A stretch of DNA of 64,000 nt from Cryomorpha ignava (GCF_010686655.1 NZ_JAAGVY010000010.1:1-64000), one strand, 5' to 3'; shown: positions 9,472 to 19,458, counted from the stretch's first letter. The notes: generated by a model from the letters alone, not told the origin. Made by a program: numbers and translations.

Positions 9472-9792
9472 TTAATAGTGATTGATTTTTGAACGGCGTT
9501 CACTATACTCCTCTTCCGAGATGTCATCGTTTACCACCAGGACATTCAACTCAGCGAGTGGTTTTAATTTCTCAAAATCGGCTTTGCTGATTTCCCTTCT
9601 TTGATTATTTTCAGCTACAATTAAAAAATAACGTGTAGCTGTGGGAATTGTTGGAATGAAGAATACCCGAAACCAGGATTTGATATACACAAGATCTACA
9701 AATCCTGAAGGTGCTTTTATATAGAGGTCATCTTGTGAAAGTGGACCAATCACTTTTCGTGTTTCATGACCCCAATCGAAAATAAAAATCAT
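9472..9792 (-). CDS. Unknown 106-residue protein between SiaB-like and NRDE genes
   Basis: I chose the ATG at 9792 because it sits 4 bases after the stop of the upstream gene. A longer frame from 9873 would overlap that gene by 77 bases. The protein begins MIFIFDWGHETRKVIGP, which resembles the opening of Bacteroidota zinc-ribbon proteins, but it has no Cys and therefore no zinc site. The middle reads LVYIKSWFRVFFIPTIPT, a possible membrane-interacting strand, and the C-terminal half is charged. No function is assigned. The tight spacing on both sides (4 and 0 bases) indicates co-expression with both neighbours. Confidence 0.7.
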   Translation of the reverse strand: MIFIFDWGHETRKVIGPLSQDDLYIKAPSGFVDLVYIKSWFRVFFIPTIPTATRYFLIVAENNQRREISKADFEKLKPLAELNVLVVNDDISEEEYSERRSKINHY

Positions 9793-9796
9793 TTTA

Positions 9797-10375
9797 TCAC
9801 GAACTATAATCCACGCAAATGGTGTTTTTGAAAATCTCATTATGCTCTGAAAGTGGAATAAGCTCAACTTCACACGGATTTTGAGATCTCAGAACAATGG
9901 TGATGATTCCAAGCCCGGCACCACCCTTTTTCGACATTTCTCCATTCATCATTTGATCGAGATACATCGTTTTCAACTCAGTTCTGTCTTTCTCATTGAT
10001 CAATTCATAGCGATTTATCAATTTTTCGCCGAACCTTTTCTCAATAATGTTTAGAAATGTGGCGCAGATTTTTTTACCATTTACAGAAACTGTTACTGCA
10101 CCGGATACTCGACTGTCTTGATCCCTGCTTCCGTGCAATTGAATATTTTGGATGGCTTCAATATACGCGGTGTAAAAGCGCTTTCTTGCCTGTTTATCAG
10201 ACACTTTGCTCTCTACAAGTTGCTCCAATTTAGATGAAATAGCGTTGGTATAGCCCACATTAAGGTCTCCCACGAAGTGAACTATCACATCTTCGGAATC
10301 TGATTTTTTCACCTTTTCGTACGTTACCTCAGCATATTTTTCGAATATTCCCAAGGCACTTGAGTCCACTTTCAT
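9797..10375 (-). CDS. SiaB-like (DUF6272) GHKL-fold protein
   Basis: 192 residues. The segment YIEAIQNIQLHG (E73, N77, H81) reads as the N box of a histidine-kinase-like ATPase fold, and KKGGAGLGI (150-157) as the glycine-rich ATP-lid motif. This matches the SiaB/DUF6272 family, where the Pseudomonas SiaB is a kinase acting on SiaC in a biofilm-signalling partner switch. No SiaC (DUF1987) or SiaA/SiaD homologue is encoded in the window. It is the first gene of the trio with the 106-residue protein and the NRDE protein. Whether it has kinase activity here is inference. Confidence 0.8.
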   Translation of the reverse strand: MKVDSSALGIFEKYAEVTYEKVKKSDSEDVIVHFVGDLNVGYTNAISSKLEQLVESKVSDKQARKRFYTAYIEAIQNIQLHGSRDQDSRVSGAVTVSVNGKKICATFLNIIEKRFGEKLINRYELINEKDRTELKTMYLDQMMNGEMSKKGGAGLGIITIVLRSQNPCEVELIPLSEHNEIFKNTICVDYSS

Positions 10376-10471
10376 CTACAAAGTTTTGGCTTTGCCAAGG
10401 TAAAAAAACTCTCGATTGGATTGATGATTTTTATACTAAGCTCATTTATTTTTTGTTAACAGTGTGTTAAT

Positions 10472-11497
10472 TTAAAATTTTGCACATGGCATAACTCTTC
10501 TTTTATTACGTTTTTTATTCCGCTTGCTCGCAAATTCCATAGTCAGTGAAAGTTCGTGCGCTCCTCCACTGTTGGGGCTAAATTTTGAAACAGTGAGATC
10601 GTAACTATACCCTATTTTAATGTTATTTATTTCGTATCCCACTAACACGGCAATCGCATCGTGATTTAAATAGTTATAATCATTGTTTTTGAGCAGTGGA
10701 ATTCCGCGATACCACAACCCTATCACCACCGGATCGTACTCATAATAAAATCCCAAATCGAGCTGATCAAACATTCCCTGCATTTGATAGTTAAAGGCGG
10801 GCACAAGATACTGTCTGCTTCTAAATGCGCTTACATCAGAGAGCTTAAACCGCACACCCCCATGCACACCTATCTTTTTTGGTAGTTGAGTATCGCTTCC
10901 TGTTAGAGATTGAACAGGTTCATTAATATGATTAATAGCCGCACCAAACCAAAAAGCTTCTGAAAAAATGAGTAATCCGGCCCCAAAATCGGGATAGTTT
11001 ACAGGCTCTTGAACAAATCGTGATCTATCCGGGTCGAGGGTTGTTACACCATCATCTTCACGGGCAAGCTGATCACTAAAAGTGAGTTTATCAATATCCA
11101 GAAAATTAGATCCAAACCCAAAACTAAGCGCCGGTCGGAGACTTATTTTTCTGGTTATATTAATTTCATAAGCGTAATGCAGCGCGGCCGAAGTATAGCT
11201 CATACCACCGGTACCGGCTTTGTCGTGCTGCACAGTTAATGCCACCCCGCTGTTTACTTCCGACACAAAATGATCGAAAGCAACGTTGTAAGAAACAAAA
11301 GCCTTTGGAATGGCAGGCCATTGATTCCTATAACTCATCGCAATTCTACTCTGAATACTCGTACCGGCAAAAGCGGGGCTCAGATACATCGGGTTCGCAT
11401 AGAACTGTGTGTATTGCTGATCCTGGCCCTTTGCATGATTTATTGTAAAAACAAAACCTACGGCAAGAAGTAGTGATATTTGTAGAAATTTCGTCAT
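10472..11497 (-). CDS. PorP/SprF-family type IX secretion outer-membrane protein
   Basis: 341 residues with signal peptide, then QDQQYTQFYANPMYLSPAFAG, the signature opening of PorP/SprF proteins. The rest is a series of amphipathic beta strands ending in a basic tail after the barrel. Family members form an outer-membrane barrel that pairs with a specific T9SS cargo carrying a type B sorting domain and keeps it on the cell surface, as SprF does for SprB. The gene lies 5 bases after the TPR/PD40 gene, downstream of the 1683-residue PKD protein, which is the expected partner. Confidence 0.93.
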   Translation of the reverse strand: MTKFLQISLLLAVGFVFTINHAKGQDQQYTQFYANPMYLSPAFAGTSIQSRIAMSYRNQWPAIPKAFVSYNVAFDHFVSEVNSGVALTVQHDKAGTGGMSYTSAALHYAYEINITRKISLRPALSFGFGSNFLDIDKLTFSDQLAREDDGVTTLDPDRSRFVQEPVNYPDFGAGLLIFSEAFWFGAAINHINEPVQSLTGSDTQLPKKIGVHGGVRFKLSDVSAFRSRQYLVPAFNYQMQGMFDQLDLGFYYEYDPVVIGLWYRGIPLLKNNDYNYLNHDAIAVLVGYEINNIKIGYSYDLTVSKFSPNSGGAHELSLTMEFASKRNKKRNKRRVMPCAKF

Positions 11498-11502
11498 TCA
11501 GT

Positions 11503-13056
11503 TTATTTAGATAAAAATATTTTTTCCTCCACCTCTACCGTGCCATTTTGGTCTTCATCAAAAAACACAGCTTTCTCTACAGGCTGATAGCCTTCGGCTT
11601 CTACTAGCATTGTATATTCCTTATTCGTATTCAAAGCCAAAACAAATGTACCAGCAAGTGGATCGGTCTGGTAAAGCCCCTCCATACTTCCGCTCTCCTT
11701 ATTAAACAGGGTTACTGTTGCATTTTTGGGAATCTGATCGCCAATAGATGTAATTTCACCTTTGTATATAATGTTGTTAGCATCATCAAACACAATCTGG
11801 TAAATATCCTGCAAGCCAGACCCTCCTATTCTTTCAGAAGAAAAATAAGCCATTTTTCCAGTGGGATCAATTGTGAAAAACACATCGTCGCCGGGCGTAT
11901 TTATAGGGTAACCCAGGTTGATGGGTCTGTCAAAGCCATCGCCATTTTTTGCGGCACAAAAAATATCAAATCCACCCATATTTGCATGACCTTGCGACGC
12001 AAAGTATAAGGAGCCATCTATAGAAATATAGGGACCATCATCATCAAAAGGTGTATTTATTTTATCACCAAGATTTTGTGCTTCGCTCCAGCTTCCGTCA
12101 GGTAGTTTTGTGACCTGGTAAATATCTTTAGCTCCATATCCTCCGGGTCTGTCGCTGGAGAAGTAAATCAATGTTCCTTCCCGATTTCCAAAGCAGGCGC
12201 TGGCCTCCTGATATTTTGAGTTTATTTCCTGATTGAGTTTTTCGGCTTCACTCCAGCTGTAGCCTTCCTTTTGAGAAATATAGAGGTCGCCAGAGAAACC
12301 ATCTCTACTGGTTCTGTAAAAAATAAGTGATTTTCCATCTGGCGAACAGGCGACTGCCGCATCGTTTGTGCGCGTATTTAGCAGATTACCGGCTCCCCGT
12401 GCAGTCATTTTGTCTGCATTTAAATCAACGATATAAATGTTTTCATCGTACTGTTTAGAAAAATCTTTTTCACTCCCCGCATCATACCTGCGGCGCGATG
12501 TGAAATAGAGCTTATTGCCCTGTGCATCCCATACGGGAGCGTAATCGTGCATTGGAGAGTTTACGTTTTCGCCCAGATTTTTTATTGTTACCGACAGTGG
12601 CTTCTGCACCATTTTAATAGATAGTTGAGCGGTTGCTATTACATGAATTATTTCTGTTTCAGAACGCAATCTGTTTGATCGCTCCTGATAAGTGTCCATC
12701 AAATCAAGAGCATCAAAAAACATATAGTCAGAAATGCGCTTTTTGGCGAGATAATACAAAGCCTCGGTGTTCCCATCATCAACCGCCTTTTCAAGGTACT
12801 TTTCTGCCTGACCTTTAAGGGTAGGCAAATGGAAGTAGCATATTCCGAGTTTTCCGGTTATTTCTGCGTCATCAGGCGCAGAAGTATGCAACTCGCTGTA
12901 AAGTTCAGAAGCATAATAATAATCGCCTTGCAGAAAATAGATTTCGGCTTCGTACATCAGATTTTTCTGATACCGGCTTAGTTTCTGACCCTGCATACCC
13001 GTGGAAAAGCATAAGAATAAGAATGCTGGAAAAATAAAAATTCTATTCATAATCAT
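11503..13056 (-). CDS. TPR/PD40 beta-propeller protein (PorE-like without OmpA domain)
   Basis: 517 residues. Signal peptide, then TPR-like helices (about 30-110: YFLQGDYYYASELYSEL), then PD40/WD40-like propeller blades (about 165-410) with repeated YFSSDRPGG/YFASQG/YFSSERIGG motifs, then a carboxypeptidase-regulatory/CNA-B-like strand domain (about 425-505). The similar T9SS protein PorE has the same order plus a C-terminal OmpA domain, which is absent here. The ATG overlaps the stop of the PKD giant by one base (TAATG), so translation is coupled. It probably serves as a periplasmic accessory for presentation or anchoring of the PKD adhesin; that role is inferred from context. Confidence 0.85.
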   Translation of the reverse strand: MIMNRIFIFPAFLFLCFSTGMQGQKLSRYQKNLMYEAEIYFLQGDYYYASELYSELHTSAPDDAEITGKLGICYFHLPTLKGQAEKYLEKAVDDGNTEALYYLAKKRISDYMFFDALDLMDTYQERSNRLRSETEIIHVIATAQLSIKMVQKPLSVTIKNLGENVNSPMHDYAPVWDAQGNKLYFTSRRRYDAGSEKDFSKQYDENIYIVDLNADKMTARGAGNLLNTRTNDAAVACSPDGKSLIFYRTSRDGFSGDLYISQKEGYSWSEAEKLNQEINSKYQEASACFGNREGTLIYFSSDRPGGYGAKDIYQVTKLPDGSWSEAQNLGDKINTPFDDDGPYISIDGSLYFASQGHANMGGFDIFCAAKNGDGFDRPINLGYPINTPGDDVFFTIDPTGKMAYFSSERIGGSGLQDIYQIVFDDANNIIYKGEITSIGDQIPKNATVTLFNKESGSMEGLYQTDPLAGTFVLALNTNKEYTMLVEAEGYQPVEKAVFFDEDQNGTVEVEEKIFLSK

Positions 13057-16000
13057 TATCTTATAAGTGTTACGTCTCCCATTTCTGTGAGATCTCCGCC
13101 ATCCTGGAAGGTTACTTTAACCCGCCACACATATACATCTTGCTGACATATCATACCGCGATAATATCCATCCCATCCCTGGCGCACATCTTTCGATTCG
13201 AAAAGAAGCTCACCCCAGCGGTTAAAAATTTGCATTTCAAACTCTTCCACACCTTTGTACATAGGGAAGAAAATATCGTTATTAAACATATCGTCAACAG
13301 TCCAATAGCCACCATTGGGGCCATTCGGATTTGGAGTAAAGGCATTTGGAAAAGCAATCCTTGTGTCAACATTTCCGCGTACAGCCTGATCTACTACAAA
13401 CGTATCGGGACAATTAAATTCATTATTCGCGATAAGCGTAACCCCGTGCCAACCCGTTGTTTCATAAAAATGGTACGGTGAAAACTGATCTGAAGTTCCT
13501 CCATCTCCAAAATTCCAGGTAAAAATGGTGGCATCTGTAGAAACGTTCAAGAAAAACACCTGATCGGGAATAGTTATTACCGGAGGATTTACAGTAAAGT
13601 AAGCCTCTGCCCTCGGGTGAACGATTGCCACACTTGTTTTAATTTTTATATCAATATCGCCGCCAGGACCGGTTACCGTGAGCATAACGTTGTATGTCCC
13701 AGACTGGTAATAGGTATGAGTTGGATTCACTTGATTGCTATTGGTTCCATCTCCAAAATCCCAGAGATAAGTAACGCCATAAGTAGAGGTATTTGTAAAT
13801 GAAACCACCAGCGGCATACATCCGATACCCTCGCCTTCAAAATCAGCAATAGGTAATGGTGGCTCAATACGTATATCCTGCTTAGCAGTATCATTACATA
13901 CTTGATTTCCAACGATTAGGTTAATGGTATATTCTCCCCATGTTTCGTAAGTATGAGCGTTTGGTGTTGCCGGATCGTCAGATAGTTCAATGATACCATC
14001 GCCCCAAACCCACTCAAATTCAGCGGTACTGTTGGCAGCGCTCAAATTGGCAACATTTACTGTTGCTGCCGGGAATGTTTGTACAGATGGAGCGGCAACG
14101 AAAGCTGCCTGTGGTTGCCCTACTACCGGAATATCAAACACCAGTGTATCGCCGCAACCCCATAGCGATGAAGCGATAAACCTTACGGTATAAACAGAAT
14201 CTTCGGCATTTGCATTGGTATAAAAATGCGTTGGTTCAGCATCCTGTGAATAAGTATTATCACCAAATTCCCAATAATAGGTAAAGGCACCTACAGAATT
14301 ATTTACAAATTCGGCGGTATATGGCGAGCACCCACCCTGAGGCTGCACTACATCTGCGATTATTTCTGGTATTACGTCTACATCTACAGTTGCGGCTGCG
14401 GTACATCCATAATCACTTGTACCGTTTAAGGTTACAGAATAAGTAGCGAGTTCCGTACCACTATTCACATAGGTATGCGTATGCAGCGAGTCGCCATTAT
14501 TTGAATTGGTACCATCGCCATACACCCAGTTAAATGTGCTTGCTCCTCTGGAGTAATTTCCAAAAGTAAACTCTGCCGGGAAACACCCTTCTATACCTGC
14601 AACAGCAAAACTAATGTCGGGATTGGGGTGAACTTTTACAGCAATACTTGCGGTATCGGTACAACCAAAACCGCTTTGAGCAACCATGGTAACCGTGTAA
14701 TCATTAATTGTATCGCTTAGATTTACGAAGTTGTGAGCCGGATTTGGGCTATACGCCTCGCTGCCATCACCAAAATTCCAAAAGAAGGTGGAAGCACCGA
14801 ACGATTGATTTACAAAATTGGTAGCGAGTGGAGAACATCCTTCAAGCGGATTTCCTGTAAAGGCGGCAATAACATCAGGATAAACCGTAATTTCATAGGC
14901 TGCCGTATCGGTGCATCCAAAATCTGTAGAAGCTACCATACTTACATCAAAAAACTGAGGCGCAGTGGAAGTTGATAAAAAAGTGTGTGAATGTATCACA
15001 GCTGCCGTATCTGAAATAGATCCATCGCCATAATTCCACGCATAAGAGTCAGCCGTAGAGCTGTTGTTTTGGAACACAACCTGCAGCGGACTACAACCAG
15101 TAGTTCGATCGGGAACAATGCTGGCATTTGGCTTGGGATAAACTACAATCTGACTTCGCGCGGTATCTTCACATCCATAAATAGAAGTTGCGATAAGGCG
15201 AATATCGAATGTATCTGGAAAAATAGTATTGTTTTGATATCCGCCAATGGGTTCGTCTGCAAGGCTTACTACTCCATTTCCAAGATCCCATTGATAAATA
15301 TTTCCGTTAAGACTATTGTTTTCGAACGTAAATGAAAGCGGAGAACAGCCTTCAAGGGGATGTGTGTACGACGCGACAACACTTGGATATACTTCTACAT
15401 TTCGTGTAAACGATCTGCTACATCCATTTGCCGTAAAGGCGTTAAGGCCTATGGTATATGTTACCGTTTGATTTGTATTGTTTACAAATTCGTGGCCATG
15501 GATTACTGCCATGGTATCTGAAGTAGCTCCATCGCCATAAGTCCACACCAGCGAATCGCCGAGAATGGTTTGATTTTCAATAGAAACTGTAAGCGGGCTA
15601 CAACCGGCGGTGCGATCTACCGAAAACTGTGTAATCGGATTGGGGTGAACCACAATATCGGCAGTAGTGGTATCATTACAACCAAAGGCAGAAGTAGCTA
15701 CCAATTGAACCGTGTAAGTTCTGTCAATCAAAGTGTTATTTGCATAAGTATGCGATGGATTTGGCGCAATAGAAATCGTTCCATCACCAAAAGTCCAATA
15801 GTATGCCACTGCCCCACTCACCACTGGAAATTGTACTGAGAATGGCGCACACCCCGAATCAACATCGAGTGTAAAGTCAAAGTTTGGCTGTGGGTATACC
15901 GAAATTGTTGTCGTGCTCGTGTCAGCACACCCAAAGGGTGTATTTGCAATAAGCGTTACCGTATAATTAACAAGGGTATTGTTTGAGTTTGTAAATAAAT

Positions 16001-18107
16001 GCTTTGGATTAATCACATTTGTTGTTGGCGAACCATCTCCAAAATTCCATTCAAAGCTTGATGCATTAAGCGAATTATTCAGGAATATGGCAGAATCGGC
16101 ATTACAAGCTGGCGTATAGAAAGTTTGAAATTGTGAAACGGCATTTGGATGAACCGTAATATTAGACTGCACGGTATCAGTACACCCAAATGCATTTCGG
16201 GCAATTAATTTTACAGTGTAAACAGAGTCAACATTTCCATAATTATTAAAAGTATGGTTTGGGCTTACACTTGCAGAACCGCTACCATCACCAAAAATCC
16301 ATGTAAAAGTATTACCTCCTACGCTGGAATTAGTAAAGTCAACTTCAAGGGGTGCACAACCTGCTGCAATATCGGGTGAAAATGAAGCCGTGGGCGCATT
16401 CTGCACATTGATATTCAATGTTTTTGTATCGGTACAAGTAGCAGTTTCTACTGTAAGAGATACTACATATGGCCCAGGCACGGTATAGGCATGGGTAGCA
16501 TTGGTATCAACGCTAGTGGCTCCATCACCAAAATCCCAAAACCACGTTGTAATGGGGTCGCCTCCGGCATGGGTTGATAAGTCGAGAAAACTACCTATTG
16601 AACCAATACATACATCATCGACCATAAAATCGGCAACGGGACTTTCGTAAACCCTAACAATTTGTGTATCCGTATTTTTACAGAGGTTTGGAGCCTCTAC
16701 GGTAAGTGTAACGTTATAATTTCCGGGAGAATTATAATTCTGCACCGGCGGATTTTGAGCTGAACTGGTATTTCCATTTCCAAAATCCCAAGCATATGAA
16801 GAAATAACACCAGTAGAACTATCAGTAAAAGTAGCTACGAGTGTATCGCAGGCAGCGGTGTTATCTACTGAAATAATAGCTTCGGGTGCAGGCAAAACGG
16901 TAATGGGCACATAGGCAGTATCGGCACAACCGCCCGATAAGCCCCCCACGGCCGCTATGAGTCGCACGGTGTAATTTCCAAAATTTGAAAAAACATGATC
17001 TACAGTGTTGCTTCCGGAATAAACCGGAGGAGTACCATCACCAAAATTCCATTCAAAATCTGTAGCCGAAGAAGATGAGCTATTGGTAAAGGTTATTGTT
17101 TCACCTTCACAAATTGAGGCTGCATTGGCCGAAGCTCCGGCAGTGGGTGGTGGAACAATTTGAATTGTAATTGTAGCCACATCAATTCCACAAAGATTGC
17201 TATCGAGCAAAGTTGTGGTATAAGAACCAATACCCGGATACTCAAGCGTATGCGGGAAGGTAGGTGGCCAGGCTCTCCAGTCTATAATTGAGTCGTATCC
17301 AAGGCCCCAGTAATCACCAAAATTCCAGTATTCATAACGTTGATAGATATTTCCCTGAAAAAGGCAATTACGCTCTGTAGTATTCGTATAAGTTACCTCA
17401 TTATCCGGAAAACAAAGAATGGTTTCAGAAGCGGTAATTCCCGCGTCGTCAATATCCCATATCCGAATGGGGTTAAATGTCGCATTACTCGGCCCACCCT
17501 GTACAGTATTACAGTTATTCTCTGCCGTAAGAGTTACCACAGTTTCACAATCTACCGTTCCTTGTTGGTAGGTATGCGAAATGGTTTGACCCAGATTGGT
17601 ATAATCATAGGTTTCGTTTGGCGATCCATCTCCAAAATTCCAAATAAAAGTTGTGGTGGTAGAGGTATTTGTACTGGAATTAATAAATTCCATTACTTGC
17701 GGAGCACAGGCTTGTGTAAGCCCGCCAACAGGAATTTGGATAGAAGCATTTGTAGCTTCTTCCATTATTACGGTTCCGGTTATAGTACAGCCTGTTGCTG
17801 TCTCTGTAAATGTAACAGTGTAAATATCAACAGTAGCGCCATAAATGTGGTACACAGCATTTGGTGGAACTAACCCGGGACCGTTTTGAATTGGCGATCC
17901 ATCACCCCAGTCTATGGTATATGCTCCTATTGAGTTTGGCGATTGAATGCTCAGTGTAAAATCGTTACCATTACAGCTGTACCAAACAGGGTTGCTGGAC
18001 GGATTCCCGTAGAAATCAAACAATTCGCACTGCGCAAATGAATTGGAGTGCATACAAAATGCGGCTATGAAGAGCCCTATCCCAATTTTAGTCATTTTCC
18101 TCATCAT
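13056..18107 (-). CDS. Giant PKD-repeat surface protein with T9SS type B sorting domain
   Basis: 1683 residues. Signal peptide (MMRKMTKIG...NSFAQ), then about 18 PKD-like modules recognised by W-x-FGDG or variants (DWGDG, WNFGDG, WTYGDG, WDLGNG) about 85-100 residues apart, many with a following HTY/HxF strand and YxVxLIA. Most begin with a Cys-containing GCxPL segment and contain a second Cys (F/YGCxDT), suggesting one disulfide per module. The last 90 residues (FPNAFTPNPNG, IFNRWGELLFES, QGWDGYYRG, DVYVWRV) form a type B sorting domain for the T9SS. It is presumably an extended surface adhesin or gliding-type filament. It leads the operon with the TPR/PD40 and PorP/SprF genes. Confidence 0.93.
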   Translation of the reverse strand: MMRKMTKIGIGLFIAAFCMHSNSFAQCELFDFYGNPSSNPVWYSCNGNDFTLSIQSPNSIGAYTIDWGDGSPIQNGPGLVPPNAVYHIYGATVDIYTVTFTETATGCTITGTVIMEEATNASIQIPVGGLTQACAPQVMEFINSSTNTSTTTTFIWNFGDGSPNETYDYTNLGQTISHTYQQGTVDCETVVTLTAENNCNTVQGGPSNATFNPIRIWDIDDAGITASETILCFPDNEVTYTNTTERNCLFQGNIYQRYEYWNFGDYWGLGYDSIIDWRAWPPTFPHTLEYPGIGSYTTTLLDSNLCGIDVATITIQIVPPPTAGASANAASICEGETITFTNSSSSSATDFEWNFGDGTPPVYSGSNTVDHVFSNFGNYTVRLIAAVGGLSGGCADTAYVPITVLPAPEAIISVDNTAACDTLVATFTDSSTGVISSYAWDFGNGNTSSAQNPPVQNYNSPGNYNVTLTVEAPNLCKNTDTQIVRVYESPVADFMVDDVCIGSIGSFLDLSTHAGGDPITTWFWDFGDGATSVDTNATHAYTVPGPYVVSLTVETATCTDTKTLNINVQNAPTASFSPDIAAGCAPLEVDFTNSSVGGNTFTWIFGDGSGSASVSPNHTFNNYGNVDSVYTVKLIARNAFGCTDTVQSNITVHPNAVSQFQTFYTPACNADSAIFLNNSLNASSFEWNFGDGSPTTNVINPKHLFTNSNNTLVNYTVTLIANTPFGCADTSTTTISVYPQPNFDFTLDVDSGCAPFSVQFPVVSGAVAYYWTFGDGTISIAPNPSHTYANNTLIDRTYTVQLVATSAFGCNDTTTADIVVHPNPITQFSVDRTAGCSPLTVSIENQTILGDSLVWTYGDGATSDTMAVIHGHEFVNNTNQTVTYTIGLNAFTANGCSRSFTRNVEVYPSVVASYTHPLEGCSPLSFTFENNSLNGNIYQWDLGNGVVSLADEPIGGYQNNTIFPDTFDIRLIATSIYGCEDTARSQIVVYPKPNASIVPDRTTGCSPLQVVFQNNSSTADSYAWNYGDGSISDTAAVIHSHTFLSTSTAPQFFDVSMVASTDFGCTDTAAYEITVYPDVIAAFTGNPLEGCSPLATNFVNQSFGASTFFWNFGDGSEAYSPNPAHNFVNLSDTINDYTVTMVAQSGFGCTDTASIAVKVHPNPDISFAVAGIEGCFPAEFTFGNYSRGASTFNWVYGDGTNSNNGDSLHTHTYVNSGTELATYSVTLNGTSDYGCTAAATVDVDVIPEIIADVVQPQGGCSPYTAEFVNNSVGAFTYYWEFGDNTYSQDAEPTHFYTNANAEDSVYTVRFIASSLWGCGDTLVFDIPVVGQPQAAFVAAPSVQTFPAATVNVANLSAANSTAEFEWVWGDGIIELSDDPATPNAHTYETWGEYTINLIVGNQVCNDTAKQDIRIEPPLPIADFEGEGIGCMPLVVSFTNTSTYGVTYLWDFGDGTNSNQVNPTHTYYQSGTYNVMLTVTGPGGDIDIKIKTSVAIVHPRAEAYFTVNPPVITIPDQVFFLNVSTDATIFTWNFGDGGTSDQFSPYHFYETTGWHGVTLIANNEFNCPDTFVVDQAVRGNVDTRIAFPNAFTPNPNGPNGGYWTVDDMFNNDIFFPMYKGVEEFEMQIFNRWGELLFESKDVRQGWDGYYRGMICQQDVYVWRVKVTFQDGGDLTEMGDVTLIR

Positions 18108-18322
18108 AGGGCAGTATACGGCAGATGATGGGAAAGGTTAGGGTACCCGTTAAGGCACACTATGGTCGAAAAACTTCAATAGTTTTTATTAGTTTTTAGG
18201 TTACGCTTCCGCGAAAAGAAAAAAATTAACCAATATCTTTGAAACCAGTGTTAGTTAAATTCAAAGGTTTTAGTGAGAAAAATTCAAGCCGAATTATTGG
18301 AAAATGTTTGATTCTAAAGGTT

Positions 18323-19243
18323 TTATTCCAATACGATTTTTTTGTGAATCACACCTGCCTCAGTTCGAATATTTAATACATATAGTCCGGGAGAAAGGAT
18401 ATCAGTATTTACGGTATGCATTTCATTTTGCATTTGACCTGAATAAACCAAACTGCCGCTTATTGAATACAAGTTTATTTCTGCTGTAAAGTTTTTTGAG
18501 TTATAAACTGCAAAAGAGCCCTGCGATGGATTAGGCGCAATCTGAAAAAAGTCAGAGACTTGAGGATTATTCAACCCTACCGTGCAAGAAGTAAAACCGT
18601 CACCAACATACGAGGTGGTTGCATCTGTAAAACACAGAAGGAATGTTCCAATAACACCTTCGCATACATGCCAGTACCCAAATGGCACAAAGAATATTTG
18701 AGTTGCACCCATTTTTTCGATAACAGTGTATTGCTCTAACTCCATTGAGCTAGAAGGCTCACCCGAGATAAGATTATAATCTAGAAACATGACCTTTAAA
18801 TCCTGGCCATCTTGCTGAACGGTCGAGATTGAATCTACGGTAACAAGGTAAGTAGTATAATCACCATACACTTCTACAGGATAAGTGAATTCCCAGGAGT
18901 CTCCCGGCTCTGCTCCAAAATCAAAAGCTAACCGAAAAGTCTGGTCGTAATCGCTGGCAAAGAAAATTGAATCGTTTGTTTCGTAAAAATAATATGGGGC
19001 AGGATTGGCATTGCAGCCTAAAGGATTAGGATTGTCTCCAACGGCTTCCATCCTAGCACAAGGCTGACTATTAAGGGTTGTTTGCTCCGTAATGACATAT
19101 TCGGCTCCAACAGTTTCAATTTCATCTAAAAAACCAAAAGTTTGGTATTGATATTTCCAGGATGTTCCGGTCTCAAACCAAGTTGCCTCCTGTGCAAATA
19201 AACTTGAAGAAATGAAAGTGAGAAGGAGTAGAAAATTTTTCAT
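18323..19243 (-). CDS. T9SS cargo protein with type A sorting domain, function unknown
   Basis: 306 residues with signal peptide (MKNFLLLLTFISSSLFAQ). The body (about 20-225) is a beta-rich domain with four or more Cys and no recognisable active site; WFETGTSWKYQY near the start occurs in many Bacteroidota secreted proteins. The C-terminal 80 residues (IAPNPSQGSF, INLYSISGSLVYSG, LSPGLYVLNI, HKKIVLE) are a typical type A sorting domain. It is a single gene with about 215 bases on each side, and neither flank contains a clear promoter or terminator. Confidence 0.88.
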   Translation of the reverse strand: MKNFLLLLTFISSSLFAQEATWFETGTSWKYQYQTFGFLDEIETVGAEYVITEQTTLNSQPCARMEAVGDNPNPLGCNANPAPYYFYETNDSIFFASDYDQTFRLAFDFGAEPGDSWEFTYPVEVYGDYTTYLVTVDSISTVQQDGQDLKVMFLDYNLISGEPSSSMELEQYTVIEKMGATQIFFVPFGYWHVCEGVIGTFLLCFTDATTSYVGDGFTSCTVGLNNPQVSDFFQIAPNPSQGSFAVYNSKNFTAEINLYSISGSLVYSGQMQNEMHTVNTDILSPGLYVLNIRTEAGVIHKKIVLE

Positions 19244-19458
19244 GATTTAAATGGTTTATAATGAAAACTCTGTTTCCATTAAAGTGAGCATTCTGTATAA
19301 AACTGAGCGCTTTGAAATTAGCCTTTTTTAATTAGATCTCAAAATCGTTTTAACCATAATTACAGAATCTTTAATTCTTAATATGCTGTATACCTATAAA
19401 ATATAGCAATGCGACACCTGAATTGAACAAAATTACTGGCGTAAATACGATTCTAATC

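Noticed and set aside
10376-10471. Terminator after PorP/SprF
   Set aside because: TTAACA-GTG-TGTTAA is an inverted repeat but on the minus strand it is followed by A residues, not by a T run.
17340-17873. 177-residue plus-strand open frame
   Set aside because: It lies antisense inside the PKD giant, whose repeats produce long open frames on the other strand; no start context or protein-like motif.
13056-18107. CRISPR array suggested by regularly spaced similar DNA
   Set aside because: The spacing comes from PKD codons (WNFGDG) inside an intact reading frame; the units are about 250-300 bases and not identical.
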